Assembly: GCA_964403015.1 (NCBI GenBank)
Contig: CAYOEJ010000013.1
Coordinates: 1 to 41,220 of the forward strand
Length of the DNA stretch: 41,220 nt
From: CAYOEJ01 sp964403015
GTDB lineage: Bacteria; Actinomycetota; Actinomycetes; Actinomycetales; Actinomycetaceae
Direction: 5' to 3'
Shown here one piece after another: positions 1 to 8,014 of the stretch (position 1 is the stretch's first letter; every line of letters starts with the position of its first letter). Position numbers and translations under genes: made by a program. The notes beneath the pieces are model-generated. The model was given only the letters and a program-made list of their open reading frames with translations, was not told the DNA's origin and did no database searches.

Positions 1-309
1 TTTGCCGAGGATGATCTGGATGAGGATGATCTGGATGAGGATGATCTGGATGAGGATGATCTGGATGAGGTCGACCTGGATGAGGAAGGGTTTGACGACG
101 ACGATTTCGATGAGGATGAGTTGGATTCGAACGCGGTGACTGATAGCGCCGACGATGCTTCAGACGATCTCGATGACCTCGACGACTTTGATGAACTCGA
201 TGATGATTCTTCCGAGAATCCCGATGTTATTGATGAGTCGGAGGATATTCGCGATGAACCCGAGCTTGTTTCAGAACACGACGTTGTCGACGACGAGGAG
301 AGGGCATGA
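1..309 (+). CDS. C-terminal part of an acidic low-complexity protein (5' end outside window)
   Basis: An open frame enters from the left edge and ends at TGA 307-309; 102 codons are visible. The peptide is extremely rich in Asp and Glu, with four exact copies of the 15-base unit encoding DDLDE (10-69) and a degenerate fifth copy (VDLDE, 70-84), then a less regular acidic tail ending EERA. The TTG at 121 is probably not the start, because the same composition continues to the edge. Its stop overlaps the next start by 4 nt (ATGA), so it belongs to the same operon. The acidic tail is probably disordered. I do not recognise the protein; the functional domain should lie upstream. Confidence 0.75.
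   Translation, partial: FAEDDLDEDDLDEDDLDEDDLDEVDLDEEGFDDDDFDEDELDSNAVTDSADDASDDLDDLDDFDELDDDSSENPDVIDESEDIRDEPELVSEHDVVDDEERA
10..84 (+). repeat. 15-bp in-frame tandem repeat encoding DDLDE
   Basis: Four exact copies of GATGATCTGGATGAG at 10-24, 25-39, 40-54 and 55-69 are followed by a diverged copy at 70-84. The unit is a multiple of 3, so copy number can change by slippage without a frameshift. Confidence 0.9.
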
Positions 310-1331
310 CGGGTCTGCGATCAAGTGAACGCCCCCTCAGCGAAGCCTTCGATGTCCTCTTAACCGACCTTGACGGCGTGTGCTACCGAGGTAGTGCTCC
401 GGTGCCGCATGCTGCGTCGGGCATGGCGGAAGCCAAGCGGCGTGGCGCGCGGGCCGTGTACATCACGAACAACTCATCTCGCCCGCCTCAGGTAGTGGCA
501 GATCATCTGACGTCGCTGGATATCCCAACCGATGCAGATGATGTGTTTAACAGTGCACGCACGGGTGTCATGCAACTGCTTAAGCACGTGCCGGAGAGAT
601 CAAAGGTTCTTGCGCTCGGTGGGGAAGGTGTTCACCATGCGCTCGCTCAAGCAAACCTGACGGTGGTTGACAGTGCCGACGACGAACCAGTTGCAGTCAT
701 TCAAGGTCTAAGTCACGCCATCGGCTGGGCAGACCTTTCTGAAGCGGTACTTGCAATCAAAGCTGGTGCGATTCACGTGGCAACAAATCTCGATGCGACT
801 CTTCCGAAAGAGCGGGGCGAGATGATCGGTAACGGCTCACTCGTTGCGGCAGTTGTTTACGCAACCGGGGTTGAACCACTGTCATCAGGGAAGCCTGCGC
901 CAGATATGTATCAGCTCGCGGTTGAAGAAACTGGCGCAAAGAATCCATTGGCCGTGGGCGATCGTCTGAACACGGACATTATTGGTGCCAATAGGGCAGG
1001 GTTCCCGTCATTGCACGTCCTGACTGGCGTTTCACTGGCCCGAGACATCATGCTTGCAGAACCTGAAGAAAGACCTACGTTCTTAGGGCTTGATCTCAGT
1101 GATCTCAATCTTCCAATGCCTCCTGTGGAGAAGGTCGATGCGCAGTGGATTTGCCGTGAGGCCACCGCCCAATTGGAGGATAATGAGCTCCTGATCAACG
1201 GCAGCACCGCTACATCGGTTCTGGCGCTCGACGAGTACAGAGCTGCAGTTGCTGCGGTCTGGGAAGCTCGCGACCAGGGACGCACTATTGACGACCTCGC
1301 TTGGTTGCCGCAGTTTGAGGTCCATCGCTAG
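306..1331 (+). CDS. HAD-IIA family phosphatase (NagD / Rv1692-like)
   Basis: A 341-residue member of the HAD superfamily, NagD subfamily. Visible motifs are DLDGVCYRG near residues 21-29 (nucleophile Asp21 and acid/base Asp23), ITNNSS near 53, GKPAPDMY near 196 (motif III Lys) and GDRLNTDI near 218 (motif IV Asp, Mg binding). A C-terminal extension of roughly 90 residues follows the HAD core, as in M. tuberculosis Rv1692, which is reported as a glycerol-3-phosphate phosphatase. The gene order (this gene, a tiny ORF, tlyA, nadK, recN, steA) matches Rv1692-Rv1697, so orthology is likely. The substrate is inferred, not shown. The start overlaps the upstream stop by 4 nt. The protein is probably cytosolic. 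Confidence 0.88.
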   Translation: MTGLRSSERPLSEAFDVLLTDLDGVCYRGSAPVPHAASGMAEAKRRGARAVYITNNSSRPPQVVADHLTSLDIPTDADDVFNSARTGVMQLLKHVPERSKVLALGGEGVHHALAQANLTVVDSADDEPVAVIQGLSHAIGWADLSEAVLAIKAGAIHVATNLDATLPKERGEMIGNGSLVAAVVYATGVEPLSSGKPAPDMYQLAVEETGAKNPLAVGDRLNTDIIGANRAGFPSLHVLTGVSLARDIMLAEPEERPTFLGLDLSDLNLPMPPVEKVDAQWICREATAQLEDNELLINGSTATSVLALDEYRAAVAAVWEARDQGRTIDDLAWLPQFEVHR

Positions 1332-1372
1332 AGCGTCAGTCTTGACCCAGCTCTGGAACGGAAAGGTAAAGC

Positions 1373-1528
1373 ATGACTGAAACGTCCCCAGCACCCAAGC
1401 CTCCGATTCGGGTTAATCCGGACGAGATTCTGGCCGACCTGCCAGATATGGAGCGCGATGAGCAAATCGCAAAGCTTGAGGAGATCCATCAGGAACTTAC
1501 GAAGCGATTGAACCGAGCTCAGGCGTAA
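1373..1528 (+). CDS. 51-residue conserved-position small protein (Rv1693-like)
   Basis: ATG 1373 to TAA 1526-1528 encodes 51 residues, preceded by a good ribosome site (GGAAAGG, 1360-1366). The product has a Pro-rich N-terminus (SPAPKPPIRVNPDEI) and then a charged, probably helical segment (MERDEQIAKLEEIHQELTKRL). The stop shares its last A with the tlyA start (TAATG), typical of translational coupling. A small ORF sits at this place between the HAD phosphatase and tlyA in mycobacteria (Rv1693), which supports it being real. Function unknown; one helix with heptad-like spacing suggests a small partner protein, but this is inference. Confidence 0.75.
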   Translation: MTETSPAPKPPIRVNPDEILADLPDMERDEQIAKLEEIHQELTKRLNRAQA

Positions 1529-2367
1529 TGGCCAAACTTATCAGAGTAGATGCGGAACTTGTCCGCCGAGGACTCGCTCGCTCCCGAGGAGATGCTGCGG
1601 AGCTTATTCAGGCACGCCGCGTCCTTCTGGACGGTGGTGAGGTCACAAAGCCTGCACGGCAGATGAATCCAGCTCAGGCTCTCGTCGTCACCGAGGGCGA
1701 TCGCGATGACTATGTGTCGCGCGGGGCATACAAGCTTCTTGGCGCTCTTGAGTATCTGGGAAATTCCGGACCGACTGTACGCGGGACGCGAGCCCTCGAT
1801 GCGGGCGCGTCCACAGGTGGATTTACGGACGTTTTGCTGCGCAGCGGAGCCTCATCGGTTGTCGCTGTGGATGTTGGATACGGTCAGCTTGCGTGGCGAA
1901 TCCGGCAAGATCCGCGAGTTGAAGTCCTCGAGCGGACGAACGTCCGGACTTTAGAACCGGAGCAGGTTGCTCCCGCGCCCAACCTCGTCGTCGGCGATCT
2001 TTCGTTCATTTCGTTAACGCTCGTACTTCCCGCTCTAGTGGCGTGTGCGTCCGACGACGCCGATTTCCTTCTGATGGTGAAACCACAGTTTGAGGTTGGA
2101 AAGGATCGGCTGGGCGCCGGGGGAGTCGTACGTGATACGCGACTCCACCACGAAACCGTGGTGAGTGTGGCCATGACTGCGCGTGAACTGGGACTTGGCA
2201 TCCAGGCGGTCGCTCCGTCGCCACTTCCGGGTCCGGCAGGCAATGTAGAGTATTTCCTGTACATGACGGCCGGCCAGCCAGATGGGCTCGGAAAGGATCT
2301 GGATGCGGCCGTTCAGGTTGCAATTGATGCTGGCCCAGCGGGCGGCGTGCACGAAGGGGAAGTATGA
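1528..2367 (+). CDS. tlyA: 16S/23S rRNA (cytidine-2'-O)-methyltransferase TlyA
   Basis: A 279-residue protein of normal TlyA length. An N-terminal S4 RNA-binding domain (about residues 3-60, RVDAELVRRGLARSR onward) is joined to a FtsJ-like Rossmann methyltransferase. Landmarks are RGAYKL (Lys69), the SAM loop ALDAGASTGGFTD (89-101), GDLSFIS (156-162) and KPQFEVG (185-191), matching the family's catalytic tetrad region. In mycobacteria TlyA 2'-O-methylates C1409 of 16S and C1920 of 23S rRNA and sets capreomycin sensitivity; some homologues are called hemolysins, but that is secondary. ATG 1528 overlaps the small ORF's stop, and its own TGA overlaps nadK's ATG. Confidence 0.95.
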   Translation: MAKLIRVDAELVRRGLARSRGDAAELIQARRVLLDGGEVTKPARQMNPAQALVVTEGDRDDYVSRGAYKLLGALEYLGNSGPTVRGTRALDAGASTGGFTDVLLRSGASSVVAVDVGYGQLAWRIRQDPRVEVLERTNVRTLEPEQVAPAPNLVVGDLSFISLTLVLPALVACASDDADFLLMVKPQFEVGKDRLGAGGVVRDTRLHHETVVSVAMTARELGLGIQAVAPSPLPGPAGNVEYFLYMTAGQPDGLGKDLDAAVQVAIDAGPAGGVHEGEV

Positions 2368-3203
2368 CTCGGAAGATTGCACTGCTCACGCATGAGTCGC
2401 GCGAGGATGTTATCGAGTCCGCCAAGGAGATTGGCCGGCAGCTTGAAACTGCGGGACTTGATGTTATCCGTCTTGATGGTGATGAAACTGATCTTAGGGC
2501 AGAGCTCATTCTGGTCATTGGTGGTGATGGCACCATCCTGCGAGCTGCCCAGATGACTTACGGTACCGAGATCCCCATTTTGGGTATCAACTACGGGCAC
2601 GTCGGCTTTCTTGCAGAGGCGGAACCTTCGGCGCTCCCAGAGGTCATAAAGTCCGTTGTTGATGGCGACTGGACCGTGGACTCGCGTATGACTATCACCG
2701 TCGAGATTGAGCACCCGGACGGCCATATCGATACGGGATGGGCACTCAACGAGGTATCGGTTGAAAAGGGTCCCGACTCGCGCATGATCGAAACAGATCT
2801 GGGCGTGGATGGACGCGGCCTGTCGTCCTTCAAGACCGATGCGGTGCTGATCTCCACCCCAACCGGATCAACCGCTTACTCGTTTTCAGCTGGTGGGCCC
2901 GTGGTGTGGCCCGACGTGGAGGCGATTATCTTGACTCCCATTGCGGCACACGCACTCTTTTCTCGGCCACTGGTCGTTGGGCCAAGCTCCGAGCTCTCCA
3001 TCCGGATTCGCTCCGACGATGCGACCGTGTGGTGCGATGGCCGCCGGCAGTATGCGGTGCCAGAAGGCTCAGTCATACGCGCAATGCGCGGCGAGTTCTA
3101 CGTTCCGCTCGCGCGACTCACAGATACACCGTTCTCTGGTCGCTTGGTTAAGAAGTTCCGGCTACCCGTTGAAGGGTGGCGCCACGGAGGCGCACGTGAT
3201 TGA
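2364..3203 (+). CDS. nadK: NAD kinase
   Basis: A 279-residue ATP (or polyphosphate)-NAD kinase making NADP in the cytosol. The family motifs are clear: GGDG at 53-56 inside LILVIGGDGTILRAA, the INYGHVGFLAE loop (75-85), an ALNEV motif near 129, and the Gly-rich TPTGSTAYSFSAGGPVV segment near residue 166. ATG 2364 overlaps the tlyA stop (ATGA) and follows a purine-rich GAAGGGGAAGT. The C-terminus overlaps the recN start by 8 nt, so the three genes are probably cotranscribed and translationally coupled. Confidence 0.96.
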   Translation: MTRKIALLTHESREDVIESAKEIGRQLETAGLDVIRLDGDETDLRAELILVIGGDGTILRAAQMTYGTEIPILGINYGHVGFLAEAEPSALPEVIKSVVDGDWTVDSRMTITVEIEHPDGHIDTGWALNEVSVEKGPDSRMIETDLGVDGRGLSSFKTDAVLISTPTGSTAYSFSAGGPVVWPDVEAIILTPIAAHALFSRPLVVGPSSELSIRIRSDDATVWCDGRRQYAVPEGSVIRAMRGEFYVPLARLTDTPFSGRLVKKFRLPVEGWRHGGARD

Positions 3204-4899
3204 CGAACTCAGAATCCGAAACCTGGGTGTCATCGAAGCCGCTGAACTCTCACTTTCGACCGGCATGACTGCAATTACCGGTGAGACCGGCGCCGGTAAG
3301 ACGATGGCCCTCACCTCACTTGCCCTTCTCATGGGAGCCAAGGCCGAGTCCGCGAAGGTTCGTAGCGGCGCAGATATGGCAACGGTCGAAGGAACCTTCT
3401 TGGTTGCTTCTGATTCTCCCGTGATCGATATTGTTAAGAATGCCGGTGGTGCGGTGGATGAGACCGACGACGGCGTTGCCATCGTCGTCGCTCGGCACGT
3501 TCCGAAAAGCGGCAGGTCCCGTGCATATGCGGGCGGCCAGTCCGTGCCCCAGGCCACGCTGCAACAGATGGCGGATCACCTAGTGACAGTGCATGGTCAG
3601 TCGGATCAACTTCGCCTTAAGTCTCCATCGCGCCAGCGTGAGGCACTCGATCGCTTCGGCGGTGAGGCAGTAGCGCATGCTAGTAGAGACTACGCGCAGG
3701 CGTGGGCCGCATACATCGCTGCGACTCAAGCACTGGAAGACTTCGAGAAGGAAGCTCGCCAGGCTGGCACCGAGAGATTGGCGCTTGAGGCGCTTGTTAC
3801 GCGAGTCGATGCCGTTAAGCCGCTCGACGGTGAGGAAGACGAACTGCGAGCGCAAGCGCTGCGGCTCGACAACGTGGAGGCTCTTCGTGCAGCGATGGCG
3901 AGCGCTCTTGGCTCTCTCGACGGCGGTGAGGGCGGAGTTGGCGCACTGACTCAGTTGGACAGCGCCTACCGAGAACTAGAGAAAGCATCGGCGAGCGATC
4001 CGGATCTAGGGCTCCTTGCCACGCAGCTTAAGGAGGCGTCCTTCGTAACTTCGGATATTACGAATCAATTGGGGGAGCTCCTTGGCAATCTCGACGCGGA
4101 TCCGGAGCGACTGAACGCAATTCACGAACGTCGAGCACAGCTCACTGCTTTGCAACGTGAACTTGGAATGGATATCCCGGAGATTATTGAGCGCCGGGCG
4201 CAGGCGGACGAGCGGTTGGCAAGCATTTCCGACCCGGCGGCGCACATGGACAAGCTTCGAGATGAAGTCACGAAGGCTGGCAAGCATCTTGACGACGTCG
4301 GTGCCACGTTGAGTAAACTTCGCGGCGATGTTGGTCAAAGGCTTAGTAAGAGTGTGACCAGTGAATTGCAGGCTCTCTCAATGAAAGATGCCACATTTTC
4401 TGTGGATCTGCGCCGGAGGGAAGCCCCGGCTGCGCACGGCCTCGATGACGTGACTTTCCTTCTTTCTCCACATCGCGGATCAGATTTGCTTCCGCTCGGT
4501 AGCACGGCTTCGGGCGGTGAGATGTCGCGAATTATGCTCGCTCTTGAGGTCACTCTCAGTGGTGCAAATCCGGAGGCTGACCACACTTTCATTTTCGACG
4601 AAGTGGACGCGGGAATTGGCGGAAAGACGGCACTTTCTGTGGGTGAACGCTTGGCGACGCTCGGTCAAAAATGCCAGATTCTCGTGGTGACCCACCTCGC
4701 TCAGGTAGCGGCCTACGCGTCCGCGCACGTCGTCGTCGAAAAGCAAAGCTCGACGGCCGCTACCAACACTGGTGTCGTTGCAGTCGCACAAGAAGATCGT
4801 GAGCGAGAACTCGCGCGAATGCTATCTGGGCATGAGGATTCTGAAGCGGCACGCACGCACGCGGCTGAACTACTTCGCAGCGCGCATATGGGATTATGA
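3196..4899 (+). CDS. recN: DNA repair protein RecN (SMC-like ATPase)
   Basis: The open frame extends upstream to 2941, but the real start is GTG 3196: it has GGAGG (3186-3190) 5 nt upstream and gives the canonical N-terminus MIDELRIRNLGVIEAAEL. The product has 567 residues, normal for RecN. The Walker A motif GETGAGKT is at 29-36; the middle holds long Ala/Glu/Leu-rich coiled-coil segments; the ABC signature is TASGGEMSR; Walker B is HTFIFDEVDAGIGG. RecN is an SMC-related ATPase in double-strand-break repair. It overlaps nadK by 8 nt. I saw no LexA box in front of it, so expression probably follows the operon. Confidence 0.95.
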   Translation: MIDELRIRNLGVIEAAELSLSTGMTAITGETGAGKTMALTSLALLMGAKAESAKVRSGADMATVEGTFLVASDSPVIDIVKNAGGAVDETDDGVAIVVARHVPKSGRSRAYAGGQSVPQATLQQMADHLVTVHGQSDQLRLKSPSRQREALDRFGGEAVAHASRDYAQAWAAYIAATQALEDFEKEARQAGTERLALEALVTRVDAVKPLDGEEDELRAQALRLDNVEALRAAMASALGSLDGGEGGVGALTQLDSAYRELEKASASDPDLGLLATQLKEASFVTSDITNQLGELLGNLDADPERLNAIHERRAQLTALQRELGMDIPEIIERRAQADERLASISDPAAHMDKLRDEVTKAGKHLDDVGATLSKLRGDVGQRLSKSVTSELQALSMKDATFSVDLRRREAPAAHGLDDVTFLLSPHRGSDLLPLGSTASGGEMSRIMLALEVTLSGANPEADHTFIFDEVDAGIGGKTALSVGERLATLGQKCQILVVTHLAQVAAYASAHVVVEKQSSTAATNTGVVAVAQEDRERELARMLSGHEDSEAARTHAAELLRSAHMGL

Positions 4900-4903
4900 A
4901 TCT

Positions 4904-6082
4904 ATGGTGTTTAAACGACGGCGGAAGGACCCAGAGGTCATCACCACCGACCTGCGGGGTACTGCGCGCGTAGATTCTCGTACGAAGAATCTGACGAAGC
5001 GCTTGCGTTCGGGCGAGGTCGCGATCATTGACCACGAAGATCTTGATCGTGTCTCTGCCGAAGCGCTCGTGGAGTGCAGACCCGTAGCTGTGCTTAACGC
5101 TGCGAAGTCCACCTCCGGGCGCTATCCGAACCTCGGCCCTGCGATTCTGCTCGAAGCGGGCATCCCTCTCATCGACGATCTTGGATCGGCGATTATGGAT
5201 GTGCGCGAGGGGCAGGTTGTTGATGTAACTCTCGACGGCACGATCCAGCACGACGGCGATTTGGTAGCCGAAGGAATCTTCCAGACGCAGGAATCGATTG
5301 AGGCAGACCGCGATGCAGCCAAGTCCGGCATGGCGGTCCAACTCAAGGCGTTTGCCAATAACACGATGGAGTACGTGGAGAAGGAGCAGGACCTCATTCT
5401 CGACGGTATCGGTATGCCAGACGTGCGTACCGAGTTTGATGGGCGCCATGCGTTGATCGTCGTGCGCGGCTATCGTTACAAGGAAGACCTCGCCTCGTTG
5501 CGTCCATACATCCGCGAGTACCGCCCGATCATGATCGGCGTTGACGGGGGAGCGGACGCGATCCTTGAGGCCGGTTACAAGCTCGACATGATCGTCGGAG
5601 ACATGGATTCGGTCTCGGATACGGCTTTGCGTTCTGGCGCTGAGATTGTTGTCCACGCCTATCGTGATGGGCGCGCGCCCGGACGTAAGCGAGTGGAAGA
5701 TCTCGGTGTCGAACACGTTGTATTCCCGGCAACGGGCACGTCGGAGGATATTGCGATGTTGCTCGCCGACGCGAAGCATGCCGAGCTCATCGTGGCTTTG
5801 GGAACGCACTCCACCCTGGTTGAGTTTCTCGATAAGGGCCGGCGCGGCATGGCATCCACGTTCCTCACTCGGTTGCAGGTGGGTTCCAAGCTCATTGACG
5901 CCAAAGGTGTTTCCCAGTTGTATCGATCGCGGATTTCAAACTGGCAGATCGCATTCCTCTTGATTGCGGGTGTTATCGCAATGGTTGCGGCTCTTGCCGC
6001 TACCGACGCCGGACGGATCGCTTTCGATCTGGTGCAGGTATGGTGGTCGGATTTCCTCCTTTGGATTAAGAATTTGTTTTAG
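4904..6082 (+). CDS. steA: Cytokinetic ring protein SteA (thiamin-pyrophosphokinase-like fold)
   Basis: ATG 4904, 4 nt after the recN stop, gives 392 residues, nearly the length of Rv1697 (393); longer in-frame starts inside recN are unlikely. The central part resembles thiamin pyrophosphokinase: GVDGGAD near 211 and VGDMDS near 230. The C-terminus has one membrane helix (about 346-368, NWQIAFLLIAGVIAMVAAL) and a short Trp/Phe-rich end. In corynebacteria SteA acts with the membrane protein SteB at the division septum and the pair influences RipA-dependent daughter-cell separation. The neighbour at 6092 is the SteB-like protein, supporting the assignment. No strong ribosome site is visible, so coupling to recN is likely. 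Confidence 0.88.
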   Translation: MVFKRRRKDPEVITTDLRGTARVDSRTKNLTKRLRSGEVAIIDHEDLDRVSAEALVECRPVAVLNAAKSTSGRYPNLGPAILLEAGIPLIDDLGSAIMDVREGQVVDVTLDGTIQHDGDLVAEGIFQTQESIEADRDAAKSGMAVQLKAFANNTMEYVEKEQDLILDGIGMPDVRTEFDGRHALIVVRGYRYKEDLASLRPYIREYRPIMIGVDGGADAILEAGYKLDMIVGDMDSVSDTALRSGAEIVVHAYRDGRAPGRKRVEDLGVEHVVFPATGTSEDIAMLLADAKHAELIVALGTHSTLVEFLDKGRRGMASTFLTRLQVGSKLIDAKGVSQLYRSRISNWQIAFLLIAGVIAMVAALAATDAGRIAFDLVQVWWSDFLLWIKNLF

Positions 6083-6091
6083 GGGCTCGTG

Positions 6092-7213
6092 ATGGTTGAT
6101 TTTAGGTACCACTTAGTTTCTTTGGTCTCTGTGTTCTTAGCACTAGCCATCGGGATCATTTTGGGTGCAGGCCCGCTTCAGAACTCGATCGGCAATGCCC
6201 TTTCTGGCGAGGTCAGCAAGCTTCGCGAGGACAACACCGAGCTCAAGGCGGAAAACGCTGATCTTGAGGCACGAAATTCCGATCAGGATGCCGCCATTAA
6301 TGACATCGCGCCGATGCTTATTGAAGGGACGCTCACTGATCGCACCGTGACAATCGTTGCGCTGCCGGGGGTGAACGAATCCGAGTACGACGTCGTTCGC
6401 ACGCGCCTCCAGGAAGCGGGCGCTACCGTGAGTGGTTACGTCACGATCACCGAGGCGTGGACAAGCGCTGAGCAAACCTCCTACCGCTCGTCTTTCGCCA
6501 ACCAGATCGTGGATTACGTTGACGGTGCTGAGGAAGGTTCAGAGCCCAACACCATCCTGTCTCTCGCGCTCAAGCAGCTCGTGCGCGAGGGCACCGCGGC
6601 GACCGACAACTCAACTCTGCGCGACCTTCTGGTCGGAACCGAATCTCCGATGATCTCGATTAATGAAGGTCTCGAAGAGGGTGCCGAAGCAGTGGTTGTG
6701 ATTGCTCCAGATATTGCTGACGAGGAAGCTTCGACAGAGGAGACTCCCGACGCTGAGACCCAAGCCCAGATTTCCTATGACACCTCCGCATACACGGCAC
6801 TCATTAGTCACCTTGGGGAAGACGGTCCTGCCGTTGCCGCCGGTGCTGCTGATTCTGAGTCGGATGTGGTTCGTTCTGTTCGGGATAACGGCATCAACGT
6901 CTCGACTGTGGACAGCCTAGAGACAACGATCGGCGGAATCAACGTTGTGCTTGCTGTCGCCTCGGAACTTAACGACGAACTCGTGGCATACGGCTTCGAG
7001 GCTGGCGCAGCGCAGAGTCTGGGAGAGCGCGTTGAAGCTCCTGCACCGCCGCCGGACCCGGCAGACGGTGAACCTTCGGACGCTGTGGATGGCGAGCCAG
7101 TCGACGGTGAACCAACCGATGGCGAGCCAACCGCCGAAGAGACTCAAGACGGGACTCAAGAACCGACTGACGAGTCTGCAACTGAGGACGCCACCACCGA
7201 GGACGCACAGTGA
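6092..7213 (+). CDS. SteB/MctB-like membrane protein (copper transporter family annotation)
   Basis: Start ATG 6092 is preferred over GTG 6089 because AGGGG (6081-6085) is then 6 nt away. The 373-residue product begins MVDFRYHLVSLVSVFLALAIGIILG, a short cytosolic end and one membrane helix (about 8-27), then a coiled coil (about 30-68, KLREDNTELKAENADLEARN). A mixed extracytoplasmic domain follows, and the tail from about 315 is rich in Asp, Glu, Pro and Thr with DGEP repeats. The family includes Rv1698 (MctB/CopC, proposed copper efflux) and corynebacterial SteB. Position directly after steA favours the SteB role at the divisome; copper transport is not supported by any metal motif I can see. 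Confidence 0.8.
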   Translation: MVDFRYHLVSLVSVFLALAIGIILGAGPLQNSIGNALSGEVSKLREDNTELKAENADLEARNSDQDAAINDIAPMLIEGTLTDRTVTIVALPGVNESEYDVVRTRLQEAGATVSGYVTITEAWTSAEQTSYRSSFANQIVDYVDGAEEGSEPNTILSLALKQLVREGTAATDNSTLRDLLVGTESPMISINEGLEEGAEAVVVIAPDIADEEASTEETPDAETQAQISYDTSAYTALISHLGEDGPAVAAGAADSESDVVRSVRDNGINVSTVDSLETTIGGINVVLAVASELNDELVAYGFEAGAAQSLGERVEAPAPPPDPADGEPSDAVDGEPVDGEPTDGEPTAEETQDGTQEPTDESATEDATTEDAQ

Positions 7214-8013
7214 GCTGGTCGGTAGGCGCGCTCGCTGGAGTGGCGGGCGTACTGGTTGCCCGCCGGAAGGTTACCCCACAGCTCCTGCCAGCTTGGGATC
7301 GCTCCTCATTTGACGGATCCTCGGTGTCGCTGACGGGCGGTGTTCACACCTTTGCCGGTATCGCCGCATCAAGCCTTGCCGCCGGGCGACTAGCCGTTCC
7401 CGCCCTCATTGCGAATGTATCGGGTGCAGTTGCCGGCTATGTGGACGACCACCTCGAGTCCAAGTTTCCGGCTCAGGGCAAAGGGTTTGGTGGTCATCTT
7501 GGCGCGCTTAAGAAAGGCCAGATCACTTCTGGACTCACAAAGATCGGCGTGATCGGTGCCGGAGCCGTGCTCGCGGCTGCCGCTATTCCGCGAGAGAGTA
7601 ACGCCGGCCGCCTCGTTCATGTCGGGGTCGATAGCCTTCTGATTGCGTCAACAGCCAATTTGATTAACCTCCTTGATCTGCGGCCCGGACGTGCGCTTAA
7701 GGCCGCTGGTATGGCAGCAGTTCCAGTCGCGTTGTCTTTCCGCGAAGGAAGCTCCCTAGGCGCAGGTATCGTGGCGACATCACTGGCGGCACTTCCTACC
7801 GACCTGAGCGGTGAGACGATGCTTGGCGATCTCGGCGCTAATGCGCTCGGCGCTCAGCTCGGGGTTGGCATAGCCGCGTCGTCACCACTTCCGGTCCGGA
7901 TGGCCGTGCTTGCAGGGGTCGTGGGACTCACGGCCGCATCAGAGAAGGTGTCTTTTTCCGAAGTCATCGAGAACAATCCTGTACTCCATAAGATCGATAA
8001 GCTGGGTCGCTAA
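7210..8013 (+). CDS. MraY/WecA-like integral membrane protein (GT4-type, short form)
   Basis: A 267-residue, strongly hydrophobic protein with several membrane helices. It keeps the order of motifs of polyprenyl-phosphate N-acetylhexosamine-1-phosphate transferases: GYVDD (76-80, like the Mg-binding Asp pair of MraY), a KGFGGHLGALKKGQ cytosolic loop (91-104), NLINLLD (150-156) and MLGDLGAN (204-211, like FLGDxGS). It is about 80-90 residues shorter than MraY or WecA, and I see no MraY-type HHH motif, so substrate and activity are unknown. GTG 7210 overlaps the upstream stop by 4 nt, and murJ starts 1 nt after its stop. It lies between divisome genes and the lipid II flippase, so a role with undecaprenyl-linked intermediates is a reasonable inference. 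Confidence 0.7.
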   Translation: MSWSVGALAGVAGVLVARRKVTPQLLPAWDRSSFDGSSVSLTGGVHTFAGIAASSLAAGRLAVPALIANVSGAVAGYVDDHLESKFPAQGKGFGGHLGALKKGQITSGLTKIGVIGAGAVLAAAAIPRESNAGRLVHVGVDSLLIASTANLINLLDLRPGRALKAAGMAAVPVALSFREGSSLGAGIVATSLAALPTDLSGETMLGDLGANALGAQLGVGIAASSPLPVRMAVLAGVVGLTAASEKVSFSEVIENNPVLHKIDKLGR

Positions 8014-8014
8014 C

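Noticed and set aside
2941..3195. 85-residue N-terminal extension of RecN
   Set aside because: It overlaps nadK, and GTG 3196 has a good GGAGG and the canonical RecN start.
4760..5809. 349-codon minus-strand frame opposite recN/steA
   Set aside because: Antisense to clear recN and steA coding sequence; the peptide is Arg/His-rich without motifs and has no promoter or ribosome site.
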